Assembly (NCBI GenBank): GCA_019914995.1
Contig: CM034127.1
Coordinates: 9,796,001-9,860,000, forward strand
Length of the DNA: 64,000 nt
DNA from: Acanthochlamys bracteata
Lineage: Eukaryota; Streptophyta; Magnoliopsida; Pandanales; Velloziaceae
Direction: 5' to 3'
The notes beneath the pieces were generated by a model that saw nothing but the letters and a program-made list of their open reading frames with translations, had not been told where the DNA came from and did not search any database. A program made the translations under genes and the position numbers. Below are positions 1 to 13,142 of the stretch, piece after piece; the first letter of the stretch is position 1; each line of letters opens with the position of its first letter.

Positions 1-3000
1 GGATATAAAGAAGGTTAGTACTCTACCTAAGGTTCCCCTGCTTGGTAGCTTTAAGTATTGGCAACAATGTTTCATCATACAGGGAAGGAAAAGCACATAC
101 AAGTCACAGTTACATCTAGGACACATCGACAAGTTCATTAAGATCATCCAACAATATATCAAACAAAAGAAAAACAATACTCAACGGTCATCGGATTCCA
201 ATTGAAGGAGTTTTTTGGTTGTATGCTTTTGTGCTATCACACTCACAGGGACCTTTATTTAACCTTCTTATACTGTATGCGTTTTTTCATGTGAAGAAGC
301 AAAAATAATTTTCTGAGTTTTCGGAATTGATGGAATTTATTGGTTTCGCATTAGCACGTCAGCCCATGCCAGCTGCGGTCCCAAAAACGTTGGGTACTTT
401 AATTCTTTTACCAGTACCTGACAGAAGATTGCTATCACTCTAATGAAGATCACATGATCCGTGGTGAGCAGAAATTAAACCAAAAAACTTTGATATTTGT
501 TTGTTCTTTTAATACCATAGTTCAGAATTAATTAGAGTAACGCTAAAACTTTTTGCTTAACGCCTTAAAAAATAATATAGCATGCGCAGGGAGCTAAAAG
601 AAGTCAACAATAATAAAACACTAACTGGCATTATATTCCTGATATGGTCATCACCAATCTTGCTGAAGACGATAAACGCATCCAAAAAGTAGATGATTAT
701 TCCTTTCCTCCCTATTTCGGCGACAGGCACAAGCTGGCTGTGTTTTCCGGCCAGTAGTTGTAGTTAGTTACTTTCATCTTTGTTCGCTACATAATATTCC
801 CTCTCTCTCTCTCTCTTTTTGTTTTGTGTTATTGTAATTTAGATAAATGTTCGTTTGCCTTTGGCTTAAAAAACTCCAAGCACAACTTTGTTTATGTTTA
901 TTAGAAAAAGACAAGCTATCTGTTAACACAATCTGCCACGGTTTCAGTGCCTTTAGTTAAAGTAGTTCTGGCTTCAGAGTTACCATTTGATTAGACTGGC
1001 TTCTTTTTCTATCTTGCTTTCGTTACTTGCTATATTTTTTTACTAGTTACTACAGTTTACCACACTATTAGAAACCGAGAAAATACTTAAATTTACTATG
1101 TTAGAATTACCTGATCGACTCGTGTTTTAATCATCCAGCCACTTAATGCAAAGCTACGAATTTGATTTTCTGTTCTGTAGATCTACTACTCACATGTACT
1201 CTAAACAAAAACAACACGTAAGACGCATACTGTAAATTGCAACAGGGCAAGAAAATTACATTACAGATTATGTAAGTACAAAACTGCGGTGTGAGATTCT
1301 TCAGCCTATGTGCATATTTACTTACTTGTCTGTAATAATAACTATTCCGCCTTGGATTCTCATTGTGAGAATCTAATGCGTGCCGTCGGTTGAAGGGAGT
1401 TGGGACCTCTTCCTATGACCTCCATCGATCTTTGTTTGTTTTTTCTTCTTTTCCTTTATCTTCTTTCACAGTTTTTGTTCCCGTACGTGTTTTTCTGATC
1501 CTTTCTTCTTCGGTTTGCAGTAGGAAACTTCTTGTGTCAGGGTTTCATGGCACGCAGCAGAGGTACGTAGATGAACAACAACAACAAATTGTTACGTGCA
1601 CATTGTTTACAGTGAAGTAGAAGTTAAAAAAGTGTCTGGAATTCAAAGATTTTGGTCGTTTCCTTGCTATGTCCTGTACCTACATGGTTTATTAGAAGAT
1701 GGACCTCTGCTATTTGGTACGTAGCTATTTAACGGAGCATGTGAAGGATCTTGACGTAAACGAGCTACAGCTAGCTAGCTAACCGTTGCAAAAATATTGT
1801 GGAGTAGCTGTTATTGTTTGTTTCTCTGAATCAATACTCGCTAATAACAAGAGATAAAATGAAATTATAGAAACCTTAATTAGTGGAATTGCAAATATTA
1901 ACGTTTTCATACTTTGTTTCTTCTTCTTTTTCGTTTTCTTTTTAATATTTTGGGTGAAACATAATATATCAGTAAATATCGTAAAAAAGGTCTATAAGGA
2001 ACGAAGATGTCAAACTAGCTACTAAGCTATCTTAAAATTGACTAATCGTTTGTATTAAGAAAATCAAGTAGATTTTTGTATTAAGAAACCCTTAAAATTA
2101 GTGGACTAGAGTCATTACACTACTAGAAATATATATTTGTATAAACTGTGGTAATTGCTCTGAAAATTAGATGCCTTCGGATTCAGGGAATTGAGTAAAT
2201 TTAAGTACATCCATAACTCCCTCGACCGTGTTTAACTTATTTTTCAACACCGTTCATGATTACATTCTTCTTAAATTAATTAATTACAACGCATTCTCAT
2301 GAACCAAATTAATGTCTTCTTTTTCCCCATATATTAAATGAACTTCAAATTTGAAAAATAACGTTCTTTTCCCTCTCCTCTGTGTCCATTAAACGACTTT
2401 GCTTTTTTTGAGACAAATTAAACCGGACTTTCAGGTAGTATGAGTAAATAACAGGTTGAAATTTTACACAAATTTGAAGAATAGGAGAGGGAACGGAACC
2501 TGAATTCGAACTTTTAAATGGTTAAAAACATAGTTCTTTCTGAAATCTAACAATTTATATACATATCACCTGATGGAATGGAGAAATATGTGGAGCTGTT
2601 GTTTTTTAATAAGAGAAACTTTGTGCCATTACTGGTACGAGCAAGTTTATTAATATCACCTGATGTTGCTACACGATCAAAACGTTTAAGTAAAGTGTCT
2701 ATGCGTTTCTGATAATAAAAGTATTCAAGTCTATAGAAAATTTGCGACTTTATGTTACTCTATCTAGAAATGCAAGCTATCATTATTAAAATAAAATTCA
2801 GGCATTGTGAGATGCATTCGTTTTCTACATTCAAATAGATAAACAAGCATAAAGAAGCACATATATTTAAAGTTTATTAATTAAGCATATCAAATCTCTA
2901 ATAATTAATATTATTATTAATTTAAAAAGGAAATGCACATAATCATTGAAGTCATATATATATGATGCTTCTTTCGTAGAATATATAATTTTCAACTTAT

Positions 3001-3657
3001 GGAGACACTCTTATCAACATCAAGTTCTAATCTATAAGCTGTATATCAATTTTCATGCTGCATGACTTCGTAATAATTAAGGCATATCTTCTCCAAACGT
3101 GGAGCCCGTGCTTACGTTTATGAATGAACAATTCTGTTGATGATGAGAACATTAAACTATTATTGAAACTTTCAACTATGAACTGGATCTGTTAGTTGTT
3201 GGAGGTCAATATCAACCTTGCGTACGACTTAATATTATGAAGTTTTAATTAAAAAAGAAAAAGATAACAAAATCTATGGTAGCTGTAACAACAACAATGG
3301 GTTCTCTGGATCTTACAAATTAACTATTAATTCGTAAAGATGACGTTTAAAAAAAATGTGTACTTCTTTCAGGACTCTTTGATTACGGAAAATTAAGATT
3401 CAAAGTGTAATCAATGACAAAATTAACCATATTTAATATATTTGTAATTTGTCAAATTTTCTAAGCTAATTCTTTCATGGTTTTCTTCACTGTCTATTTC
3501 TTTCGTTCTTCCACCAACTCATATGGAGATCGATAAACATTAAGAACATGCAAGACGGTGAAATAAAATAGAAAAACAAAGAAAAAAAGGGCTAGAATAT
3601 TTTAACAGAAGAGCATGCAAAGAACGAAGTTAACATAACTCAGCAACAAGAACTCAT
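1..3657. other. Intergenic, no gene recognised
   Basis: AT-rich DNA with only short ORFs that match no family I recognise. It holds a short CT run near 800-814 and a perfect 8-bp inverted repeat with a 3-bp loop at 1355-1373. The left edge could be the UTR or flank of a gene outside the window, but nothing here shows it. Confidence 0.5.
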
Positions 3658-3962
3658 ATGATCAAGATCAATCCTGAAACTGAAGATATTTTATCTCTAC
3701 AACAACAATATGTAGCTAACAATGGTATACAAGAACTGATCATAATTCACCCAAAGAAAGAATTAAGCACACCTGCACAGCCATCGAGTCCAATCCCTAT
3801 AATCCTCACGTCGTCAGGAAATAACAATAATAACACAACAACTTGAATCATCAAACTATATATAAAAGTCTCCTATGTTTCGTAAGCTTAATAATTTCTA
3901 AATGTTAATTGATATCTAGATCTATCTGAAATGCACCAGGCTCTGGGTATATAGATATAAAA

Positions 3963-4334
3963 TTAAACAAGAAGTCTGCGCCTGCTTCTTCTCCGGCAAT
4001 TATCCAACGGCCGGAAGAACTGTTCCAGTGAATCAGAACTGATCTTTATAAGCTCCGTCTCGAACAACCTTCTTTTACACCCTAGAATTCTCTTCTTCTT
4101 CGGAGCAGGCGGGCAAGTGCCAGGCACTGGAGGTATCTTGCTCTCTTTCCCGGTGGGCGTACGACATAACTGAAGATCATCTTCCTTTTCTCCCTTGTCT
4201 TCTTCTGACCTTTGATTCTGTTTTTGATGTTCAGTTTCATCGGTATTAATTGTCGATAATATTTCATCTGAATCCTTCTTCTTCATTGATTGTAGCTGAT
4301 GATCTGATTCTTGCAGCTTCAGTGTTGCAGACAT
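3963..4334 (-). CDS. SIAMESE-related (SMR) cyclin-dependent kinase inhibitor
   Basis: Single-exon ORF of 123 aa. The SMR family comprises small plant proteins that bind CDK-cyclin complexes, restrain mitosis and promote endoreduplication, acting in the nucleus. The N-terminal half (1-55) is acidic and polar. The family signature follows at about 56-80: C-R-T-P-T, then K-I-P-P-V-P, then T-C-P-P-A-P-K-K-K-R. After this come the CKRRLF block (about 85-90) and an ELIKISSDSLEQFF stretch, which match the C-terminal CKRKL...EIxxFF segment of SIM/SMR1-type members. The protein ends in a very basic tail (CRRRSRRRLLV) that could act as a nuclear localisation signal. The length is normal for the family (about 100-130 aa), and the start is the first ATG of the frame. 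Which SMR paralogue it is cannot be decided from sequence alone. Confidence 0.88.
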   Translation of the reverse strand: MSATLKLQESDHQLQSMKKKDSDEILSTINTDETEHQKQNQRSEEDKGEKEDDLQLCRTPTGKESKIPPVPGTCPPAPKKKRILGCKRRLFETELIKISSDSLEQFFRPLDNCRRRSRRRLLV

Positions 4335-4560
4335 GGATATGAATATATATAATAACTGAACTGAATTACTGAAATTGAATAGCTGAAACTAGTGGGGAAT
4401 GGAATTATATCGGCGTGAGAAAAGGAAGAAGGCGTACTTGAGAAGGTATATGTAGCACACACAAAGAAAGGGGAAAGAATGAGAAAGAATGAAAGGGAGA
4501 GAGAGAGAGAGGGCCCTGAGAGTGATCTTGTTGTTTGCATATATAATAAGATTATATAGA
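4335..4560 (-). promoter_or_regulatory. Putative core promoter and CT-rich leader of the SMR gene
   Basis: On the minus strand a TATA-like run (TTATATATG, plus positions about 4538-4548) lies some 200 bp before the SMR ATG. A CT repeat, read as GA on the plus strand, lies downstream of it at about 4496-4510. TATA followed by a pyrimidine patch is a common plant core-promoter and leader layout. The transcription start is inferred, not seen. Confidence 0.4.
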
Positions 4561-7500
4561 TAATAGATTGAAGAATTCAACACTCTTATTTACTTATTTA
4601 TTCTATGACAACAACAAGTATTACTGTTTGCTACCTGCAGTTATCTGCATTCTTTAATATGTATTTTTTTTTTTCTGTTTCTTTCTACTATGATGGTTAT
4701 GATTCTATCTATGTAGATCTCCTGCTCCCCTTCTTCTTGTTCCTCTTCCAAAACTTTCTTTACTTTTGTATTGATGGGACCCTATGGAAGCACCCATGGA
4801 GAGTGGCCCTTATATCTTCGATGACATGGGACCTTCTTATCTTTACTCTCCTCACTACACCTTCATCATTTTCCATCACAAAAATATTGCAGCGTAGCGT
4901 ATATGTACGATAATACCTACCTACTGGTTATTTTTCCAATGAACTATGGCATAATTTACATTTCTTTTTTTTTTTTAAGAAACTGGCATGCAATGTCAGC
5001 ATAGAGTTTGGGCTCATATATTTTTTTATCTATTTTAGATATGAATCAGCTTCGGATTTGAATTTAACCCACAATTTGACCTTATTTATCACACAAGTTT
5101 CGAAAATAATTAAGTCTAATTAATAATTCTTGCAATCAAGGATGTTTCTACGCGAATTCAATTTTACGCCGTAGAGCGTTAACCTATAATACATTCTCTA
5201 GTCAAAAATCTTCCATTCTAGCTCAATATATTCGAATCTTGTCAGTTCATAAGACTGGGCTAAATTACTGATGCCGCTCAAATTGTGACTACGTTGATTT
5301 ATATTATCAAAATGGAAAAACAGGTGGTTGGTTTTGGTTGAAGCGGGTTGTTGAAGTTGTTACCATCATGAGAAAAGAATTTCACAGACAGGTGTGGTGC
5401 AGGTTAGTGTTCGGTAAGGGAGCGTGGAGTAAAACAGCAGCGACAAGAAGTTTTTATTCTTTTCGTTTTTTGTCCGACAAGACTTCATAGGATACCATAT
5501 CCTTTCATGAGGGTAGGAGGAATTTTAGGAAAAGAAATGGCATCTCTGTCCTTTTTTTTTTTTTTTCCTCCAAAATGCATCTATCCACCTTTGGAGAATT
5601 TCTAAAACCGTCCGATCTGTAAGAGTGGGATCCACACAAGTGGTACGTTTTATTACAGTACCAATTCCGTTCACATTGGATGCCCTCTCACGCGATAACC
5701 GCATCTGCACGTGTGAGGGAAAACGCTTTAATTTGCTTCGGGATCCATTTTTTTGGTTTAAATTTTATTGTTAATCTTGCGTGTATCTAACTGAACTAGT
5801 CAGAAATATTAATTTGTTGCGCAGAACTGCCATCACCTCCTACGGAACGAGGAGAGCTAGATGTTATCCCCACTTTTCTCTTACATATCTGCAGGCTGTT
5901 CATACATTTGGTGTGTGCTCTTTTGAACTCAATATAAATTATTAAAATACTATCGAAATTAAATTAAAATTTATATTTTTAATTTAAAGTGAACTGAATG
6001 ATTTTATTAAAAAAGTATCTTTAAAAAAGATAAATATTGAAGTGCTGAGTTGAATTTTACAGTGCATAGTTGTTTATTTAAAAAAGAGAGTTTTTAAAAG
6101 ATAAATAGATAATAAAGAGCCAGTTTTTTTAAATCTATAACGATAAATATAGAAAGTTATCCCAAGATAATTTTCTTTAACAAAAAAGAAAGAAATCTTG
6201 AAAGAAAACTTACTTCTACTTCACTTACGGTAAACTAAACAAATTTATAGTCAAATATTTCATATTAGACTAAACTCTGGTAAATTTGAAACAATGCCGA
6301 GCGATATCACACACATTGAGGACTTGTTTACTTATCATGAAGTGATTCAAAAATAAAATTTTGAAAGTAATCTTAGAAGAGTAAGTAAGTAATAATTAAT
6401 CTGGAAACTATCATGTAATTTTTGGTTAAAAAGTCATTTTTTTGAAGTTAGCTTTTGAGAAATAATTTTTTAGCAAAAAATAAAAGTCAATTATGAAGTC
6501 ATAAATAAGTTTTAGTAAATAACGCTCTTCTCATTTTCATATAATGGCATACCAATAGTGAATATCCCCAAACTAAAATTCGAATGTATAACTTCTTAGA
6601 AAAAAGGTGTCAAATTAGTAAAAAAAAAGAGATAATAGATCAGCTTCATACTTTATCTCTATCATTAAAATTATAATTGGCAGATCCGAATCAGTCGTCT
6701 ATCCAAATTAACGGGTCATATATTCACCCAAAAATCAATGATTTATCGGATCAATCTGCTGTCCCTCAATTCGGCAAAGCTTCATTTGCTCACAAGTATA
6801 CGCTCTAAAGATGTAAAACTGATATTTAAAACCCAATTTCAGCATTATAATAATGAAGAGCTAGATAGAAATTCGCAATAATGTTTTTAAACTTTAAGGC
6901 TGAAAAAAAAAATACAAATATCTATCATCACATACTACACCATAATAATCACTAATTCACCACATCAAATAATTATAGCCCAAAAAATTCTTCCAAATAA
7001 GGACAAATCCCGTTAGCAGAGCCTATCGCCGTGGCTGTCACAAAGTGACGGAAGTAAAGCGTACCAGAGAATCAAAGAAATCAAGAAACCTGACGTAGAA
7101 GAAAGACTCGCATTCGAATTAAACCAACGAAGAAATTAAGAAATAAATAATATTAAAGATTTTTTAAAATTGAATCCAGATTGATCTGAGTTAATTTAAA
7201 TTGATTGCAAAAGTTGATTTATTTGTAGAGTTATTTCTAAATCGATCCGGTTAAAACTATAGGAAGTAGCTAGCTTTTGGCGTAAGCCGCTTCAAACGTT
7301 ATAAATTCTTTTTAATGGGCCAGGTGATCAGTCCAACAGTCTCCTCTAGTTCCAACAGTGTTTCTTTATTCTGTAGTGGGTCATCATAACATAGCCCTTC
7401 TATGCAATCTTTTTTATGCTCTTTTCTTTTTCTTCTTCTTCTGATGATTCTATTGTTGAATAGAAAATAGTTTCCTTCATAAGCCATTGGCCATCAAAGG

Positions 7501-8531
7501 CAAGGGCAAAGCAACAACTGACAGATAAAGGGATAAACTAGTCAAACACAAAATAAAGCCAAATGGTTCTTCCTGCAGTTTGCAATGCATGATTCTGATT
7601 CTGAACTACAGTGGTGGGCGTCTTCAGTTGGGATCTCTTTAAAGCGTTTCCCCTGAATGAAAGTGCACTGAAGAAACTGCAGGCTTAATCATCAGCACGT
7701 GTGTCTGCAAACACGAATATAACATGGATATATTTTTTTTGCATTTAAAAATATGTTTTTTCTGACCAAAAAATTCTTTTTAAATAATTTTTCTATTTTT
7801 CCTTTAAACACAAACTATGTGCCTTACAATTTGCATTAGCAATAATTGATTATACAAATCAACATGAATACAATATGATCTGAAACTGTTTTAACTTTAA
7901 ATGTGGTTCACATTTAAAATATTATGAATAATAACAGTTCCATATATTGGACTTTGTATATGGAAATATAAGACGCCGTCAAGCTGCAGTATCTTCAACC
8001 ATATAATAAAAGTTTCTTCAAATATATAAAATGCTTTTGCTTTCATTGATAGGTAGGGATTGGGTGTATAACATTAGTGGATTAAGAAGTCTTTGAATCT
8101 TGTATGAGAAGTTTATTAAATGAAAGCAGCTAGTAGTCTACTCTTAACAGTTCATTAGATAGTATAAAGTCAAGCATTTTGTTTTCATCTTGACCTGAAT
8201 ACTGGGGATGAACATTTTGCATCCCTTCTATTATAACACTTTCAAGCATGATTTGTTCTACTTAAAGATAGAAACATCTTTATCCATCCACGAGTTTCTG
8301 GGCTCAATCCCGACCGGCCTTTATTTCAATGTGTCCAATTAGTATCCAAAAAGTTTATTCTTAGGCCCATTTACTGTTGATGGTCACCGGTCACCGAACT
8401 CTCTGTAAGTAACTGTTTCGAATCTGAAGGCGGCCATTTTTAAGCCTTGTGGACTATTAGCTGCGTTCGTCTTCTGTTTCTCTGCAGGAGAGGGAGTGGG
8501 AGAGGGAGAAAGAGAGGTAAGTAGGCGAGTG
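4561..8531. other. Intergenic, no gene recognised
   Basis: AT-rich DNA. The short ORFs are low-complexity and match nothing I recognise. The stretch about 5940-6540 resembles the AT-rich nonautonomous elements seen elsewhere in the window (long runs of A and T between short GC-bearing ends), but I could not fix its borders. The last 80-100 bp before 8532 are probably the TMEM208 5' UTR (purine-rich GAGAGGGAG repeats at about 8490-8518). Confidence 0.4.
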
Positions 8532-11000
8532 ATGGCGAATCAGGGAGCAAAGAAGTGGAAAGAAGAGAACAAGCAGCACATGAACAATCTCCTTCGGCTC
8601 ATAATTGTCTGCAACGTAACTAAGTCCTTCCTTACCCAAAGCTCTTTTTTTTAGTCTCTTTGATTGGTTAGTAGTGTTCCGTTGTTCTGCTCTTTCTCGA
8701 CTTTCGCTCTGTATTATATTGATTCATAGGTTAATTTTTTGCTGGAAAGTTCTAATTTTTACTGCGATTCAGGATCATGTTTGCAGCAAGAGGACTATAG
8801 TTATTGATATAGCAATTTCTGCTAGCATGAAGACTACAGAATAATTGGTCATGTCACCAGCAGGAAATAGTGATTGATTATAGTAATTTCAATGCTTTAA
8901 CATATGTTACAAATTTTTTTTGTTCGAATTATATAGCATGGTGTAGTTAGTGATGGACGGTCCTCTAGTTTCTCTTATGTGCTACTAATCCTTCATACCC
9001 TGTAATTGCTTGATTATGTTACAATTACGTTACTCAAACATTGACTTGTATGTTATCCTCAAAATTATCTACTTGTATGTTTGAAAAGGATCTAAATCCT
9101 TTGAATTGATTTATGCCTATTCCATGTGTACTTTTCTGTGATTAGGAGCTAAATGTACAATGTCGTTCTCCATTTGGTTGTTAATTAATAACTTCTAGCT
9201 AAGCAGGTAATATATATTGCTGTCAGAATGATCATTTTTCATTCGAGTTTCACATGGAAACATTGGCTTGGCCTTCTTATAACTTCTGCTGCCTATGGAT
9301 TTTCTTATCAACAACTTGCTAACATGGCAAAGCCTTCGTACTCTGATAGTGGAGAACTTTTAGATGGCGGATTTGATATGACCACTAGTGGAGTTTGTGT
9401 GTATGCTATCAATCCTCACAATGAATAATCTAGCATCTTTTGCGTTCCTCATATAAAGAAATTTTGAAGACACATTTTTGCAAGAAGTGAGACAGTTCAT
9501 ATATGTCCATATATGTTGTTTGCATATTGTATCTGAGTTTGCTATTAGGTGCAAGCTAAACTGTCTGCTAGGTACAGTTTGTTATTGATGTATATCTATA
9601 TAGGAATAAACATTTAACAACCTTACCAGCTTCTGGTAATATACATCAAGCACAAACTGTACGTCTCTAGAAACAAACCTGAACCAACTATAAGGCGAGT
9701 ATGGTTACTTTGGTGCTTAAAGTTGTTGCCTTATTACCATCATTTTTCTATCTGGCATAGCTTTTGGCAATTGAGGTATTTCTTCCTTTTCAGGTTGTTT
9801 TACATGTTGTGTTCTTGTCTAATCCACATCTTCTTCGAAGAATATGCTAGATGACTTACCTTAAGGTAGGCTATACATGTGGTATGAAGATTCTAATTTC
9901 AGTTATTCTTGATGATCTTAGCTAAATAACCATTGGCAAGGTTGTGAACACTTATGCTATGATAAAAATCTGTAAATTAATTTCAGATTACAGTTGTAGG
10001 CAAGACAACAGGAAGAACACTTTCTAAATTTATTGTTTGTTTTACATGACAATGTTTTCTGCATTTTATGCCTTCTTCTAAAATGTAAATGTAAAACTCA
10101 TTAAAGTTTATATGTTGCAGCTATTTGCATGATGTGATCTACATTACTAACTTTGTGCAGTTGAGGTCTATAATTTCTGGAAAGTTTTGGTGGGTTTATC
10201 AAGTGGTAATACATACTTCACATATCTAATGTCATGACTCTATATGTTTTCCTATTCTCTTACCTTATGCTTACTTTTTTATAAGAATTGCTCTAGGCAA
10301 AGTCAAATGGTTAGAATAAATCGATATATCATAGTATGGATTTAGACTGAGTAGCTTTGTCTTTAGCAAACGACAAACTTGCTGAATGTCTTTGGCTTTG
10401 TCTGTTAGCCACTAACAACATGTATCTTGACTTCAATCTGCTCAATGTATATCTTGTGTTATGAGCATTGCAGAAAAAATATTACAGGCTGGACTACCTA
10501 GCCAGTTTTGTATTTGGATCATTTATTTGTTGGAGCAGCATTATTGCCCGGACTACTGTAACATGGGGTTCTTATAGAATGGAGAAACTTGATAGCCATA
10601 ATCACTTTCTCATTACATAGATCTACAGAAGTCTGATGAGATTTGTATCATAGGAAGTTCCAATTGTGTGGTAATCTGTTTCTTATGCTTTTAATGAGGT
10701 CCCACAGAAGATGCACTCCATTTGAGTACTGAAAAATGTATCTGTTCACTGCAGATTCCAGGTTTTGGTGCTTCTAAGCTTCTAGTCTTTTGAAAGGCTT
10801 TTTCTCATGATCAGAGCTAAACCCATCTCCTTTCATTACCTAGAAGTGTACAAAGTTCCTTGTAAATCAAAATCCACATGCGTGTTGCAATTATCTGTGC
10901 TGTTCAGGAGGATGCGGAGGATGAGAAGAGCAGGAAGAAGAGGGAAAAGATGGAGAAGAAAGCTTCTACAGGCAAAATTAGCAAGACAAGAACCAGATGA
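8532..11000 (+). CDS. TMEM208/SND2-like ER protein-targeting component, exon 4 damaged
   Basis: Exons by splice consensus and phase: 8532-8615, 9207-9400, 10121-10205, then a degenerate exon 4 from 10755, and 10908-11000. Exon 1 encodes MANQGAKKWKEENKQHM. Exon 2 encodes the conserved FHSSFTWKHWLGLL and MAKPSYSDSGELLDGGFDM blocks. Exon 3 encodes YLHDVIYITNFVQL and ISGKFWW. The last exon encodes the lysine-rich tail EDEKSRKKREKMEKKA ending KTRTR. These match TMEM208 (SND2), a small multi-pass ER membrane protein of the SRP-independent targeting route; plant members are about 170-175 aa. In exon 4 the expected I-P-x-F-G-A...K-G-F start is visible, but read in phase it stops at TGA 10791-10793, giving 133 aa without the tail. 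The continuing LLKGFFS codons lie in another frame, a further TGA follows, and the expected GT donor is absent. It may be a decaying gene, an exon-skipping allele or an assembly error. Family identity is firm; integrity is uncertain. Confidence 0.85.
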
Positions 11001-11468
11001 TATCTTATACTTGCTTCCTATACAATTATTAACCTGGGGTGAGTTGGACATGCTGTAAATTGAAGTTAACTATTTTCATTTGAGATGAGAGATGACAAAA
11101 CTTGTGAATCAGAATTTCCTTATAATGATCAAACGAGTGATATTTCCCTTGTTATATTATCTGTATTATTAAGCTATGAGGGTATCTTTTGGATTTTCTA
11201 AATTTAAGGAGGGAGTTCCGTTAAGCGTCCAAATTTCTTTGGCATGCGATCAGGCTAGTCTAGTGTGCGAAACTTAGATGAATGTTCGACAAGTTTGACA
11301 ACATTGTACTTTTTCTAAGTTATTAAGATAGCTATTAATTTGTTTTTGTTAAACTTTCATATCCTGAACTGAAATGTTGAAATAATTGTGCGATGGTAAT
11401 TTGCTTTTCTTTCTATTTCCATTTTACAATTTCCTTTCAATTTCAAGCTTTCAACAGTGTAAAGAACA
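11001..11468. other. Convergent 3' intergenic spacer
   Basis: 468 bp between the stop codons of the plus-strand TMEM208 gene and the minus-strand NCS1 transporter. The two 3' UTRs probably meet or overlap here. No other feature was recognised. Confidence 0.5.
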
Positions 11469-13142
11469 CTACCCAGAAGCATCGAGGAGCATCTGGGATA
11501 GTACCCAGTATACTATCCCAGACAGGAAGAAGCTAACAAACCAAGCATTGTTATACATGGTAAGAAAAACCTGTTTGGTGCTTGCTATCATTCCAACCTT
11601 GTGCAAGAATCCTGGAACTATTGGAAGCATTCCAGCAACCATTGCCACCATTGCAGAAATATTATAACCTCTGTAGTAGTAATAATCCATGTCAGGCTTC
11701 ACTGAATAGAGTGCTTCAATGTTCAATTTCATTCTCCTAACCAGGTAGTAATCTGCTAGAACAATCCCTCCTATTGGTCCTAGTAGAGCAGAGTAGCCAA
11801 GCAGCCAAGTGTACACAAAGCTTTCACTTGACTGGAGCAATCGCCACGGCTGCAGAAATATCCCGAGGACTGCGGTAATCAGCGCACCACTACGGAATGT
11901 GAACTGAGATGGGTTCAAATCAACAAAAGCATTTGCAGGAGCAACAATATTGGCAGCAATGTTAGTTGTCATTGTGGCTAATGTGATTCCAATAATTGCA
12001 AGGAGAGTTGTTGGCAGGCCCCCAATATGGCCGAGGAGTTGTATAGGATCAGAGATGACTTTACCAAAGATTGCTTCAGTTGCAGAGGTGATAGCGAGTC
12101 CCGCAAAGCTGAAGGCGCCCATAAACACTGGTAAACCTGCTTGTCCGATAACTTGATCCGCCTGGCTTTTAGCGTACCTTGAAAAATCAGGTATGTTGAT
12201 TGCCAGTGTTGCCCAGAAGCTGATGTTTGCTGTTAATGATGGGAAGAAGATTGCCCAAAACTCTGAAGGTGATAACCGCGACGATAAAGAAAGCATTCTA
12301 CCAAAACCACCAGCTTTCAAATATGCCCAGCAAAGAAGCGTCGACGTGAGGATAACAAGAATTGGTGCCGAGTACTTCTCGAGCTTTCGGATACCTTCCA
12401 TACCTCTCCAAACAACAGAAAGTTGAATTGCCCAGAAAACTAAAAAGCATGAAAACTCCAGCACTGTAGTACCTAGCAAGGGAAAAGTAGCTGAAGCAAG
12501 TGAAGAACTCTTGATAGACCCAGGTAGAAGAAGCACAAGAGCTTCACCACCAATCCAAGTCTCAATCCCGAACCATCCGCAGGCAACAAGAGCACGTAGA
12601 AGGGCAGGAACACGAGCGCCACGAACACCAAATGCAGACCGAGCGAGGACAGGGAAGGAAATTCCGTAAGCCGTGCCAGGTACTGCGGTGAGAATCAAAG
12701 GAATGAGAACAATGAAGTTTGCTATGGCAACTGTAGCAATACCTTGCCACCAGGCCATGCCTAAGTCTACTAAACTGCCTGCAAGGTAGTAGGAAGGTAC
12801 ACCAACAACAAGACCAATCCATAAACTTGCCATGTCCCATGCTGAGATTGTTCGCTGAGATTGCGGAACCGGAACGAGGTCACTGTTTGCTTCTACAGCT
12901 GGTTCAGGGGAAGTGTTGGAGTAGGAAGAGATGGGGTCACGTGGAGGAGTTCTTGACAGATGTAGTAGTAGTTGTTTGGTCTTTGAAGTTGAACAAAAGA
13001 GATTGAAGTTGGGGAGTTCTCTTATGAATGAAAGATGAGAAAGCCTTGAAGTTCTCGTGGTGGTGATGAAGTGAAGGTGGTGATGATGATGAAGGTGAAG
13101 GCATTGAGATTCCATGGTTTGATTTGATAAATGTCGAAGCAT
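11469..13142 (-). CDS. PLUTO: Plastidic nucleobase transporter (PLUTO/NCS1 permease)
   Basis: Intronless ORF of 557 aa, intact. The NCS1 nucleobase:cation symporters have about 12 membrane helices; the plant member PLUTO sits in the inner plastid envelope and imports uracil, adenine, guanine and cytosine. The first 75 or so residues are His-, Ser- and Arg-rich and low in acidic residues, as expected of a chloroplast transit peptide. The conserved permease core begins at about residue 97 ([20 protein letters not shown]). Diagnostic NCS1 motifs follow: [59 protein letters not shown] and [14 protein letters not shown]. The translation has repeated hydrophobic segments through to the C-terminus. 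The first ATG was used; a second Met at residue 10 (MESQCLH) is an equally plausible start. The gene is convergent with TMEM208. Its upstream region (13143 onward) shows no clear TATA. Confidence 0.93.
   Translation of the reverse strand: MLRHLSNQTMESQCLHLHHHHHLHFITTTRTSRLSHLSFIRELPNFNLFCSTSKTKQLLLHLSRTPPRDPISSYSNTSPEPAVEANSDLVPVPQSQRTISAWDMASLWIGLVVGVPSYYLAGSLVDLGMAWWQGIATVAIANFIVLIPLILTAVPGTAYGISFPVLARSAFGVRGARVPALLRALVACGWFGIETWIGGEALVLLLPGSIKSSSLASATFPLLGTTVLEFSCFLVFWAIQLSVVWRGMEGIRKLEKYSAPILVILTSTLLCWAYLKAGGFGRMLSLSSRLSPSEFWAIFFPSLTANISFWATLAINIPDFSRYAKSQADQVIGQAGLPVFMGAFSFAGLAITSATEAIFGKVISDPIQLLGHIGGLPTTLLAIIGITLATMTTNIAANIVAPANAFVDLNPSQFTFRSGALITAVLGIFLQPWRLLQSSESFVYTWLLGYSALLGPIGGIVLADYYLVRRMKLNIEALYSVKPDMDYYYYRGYNISAMVAMVAGMLPIVPGFLHKVGMIASTKQVFLTMYNNAWFVSFFLSGIVYWVLSQMLLDASG

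Noticed and set aside
1355-1373. Perfect inverted repeat GATTCTCA-TTG-TGAGAATC
   Set aside because: Too short to call a terminator, MITE or miRNA, and isolated from any gene.
3658-3846. 62-aa ORF with an A-rich upstream stretch
   Set aside because: It ends in an Asn/Thr low-complexity run, matches no peptide family I know, and sits in the 3' flank of the SMR gene. It may be chance.
10836-11051. Minus-strand ORF over the TMEM208 last exon
   Set aside because: Antisense shadow of the lysine-rich KKREKMEKK tail exon.
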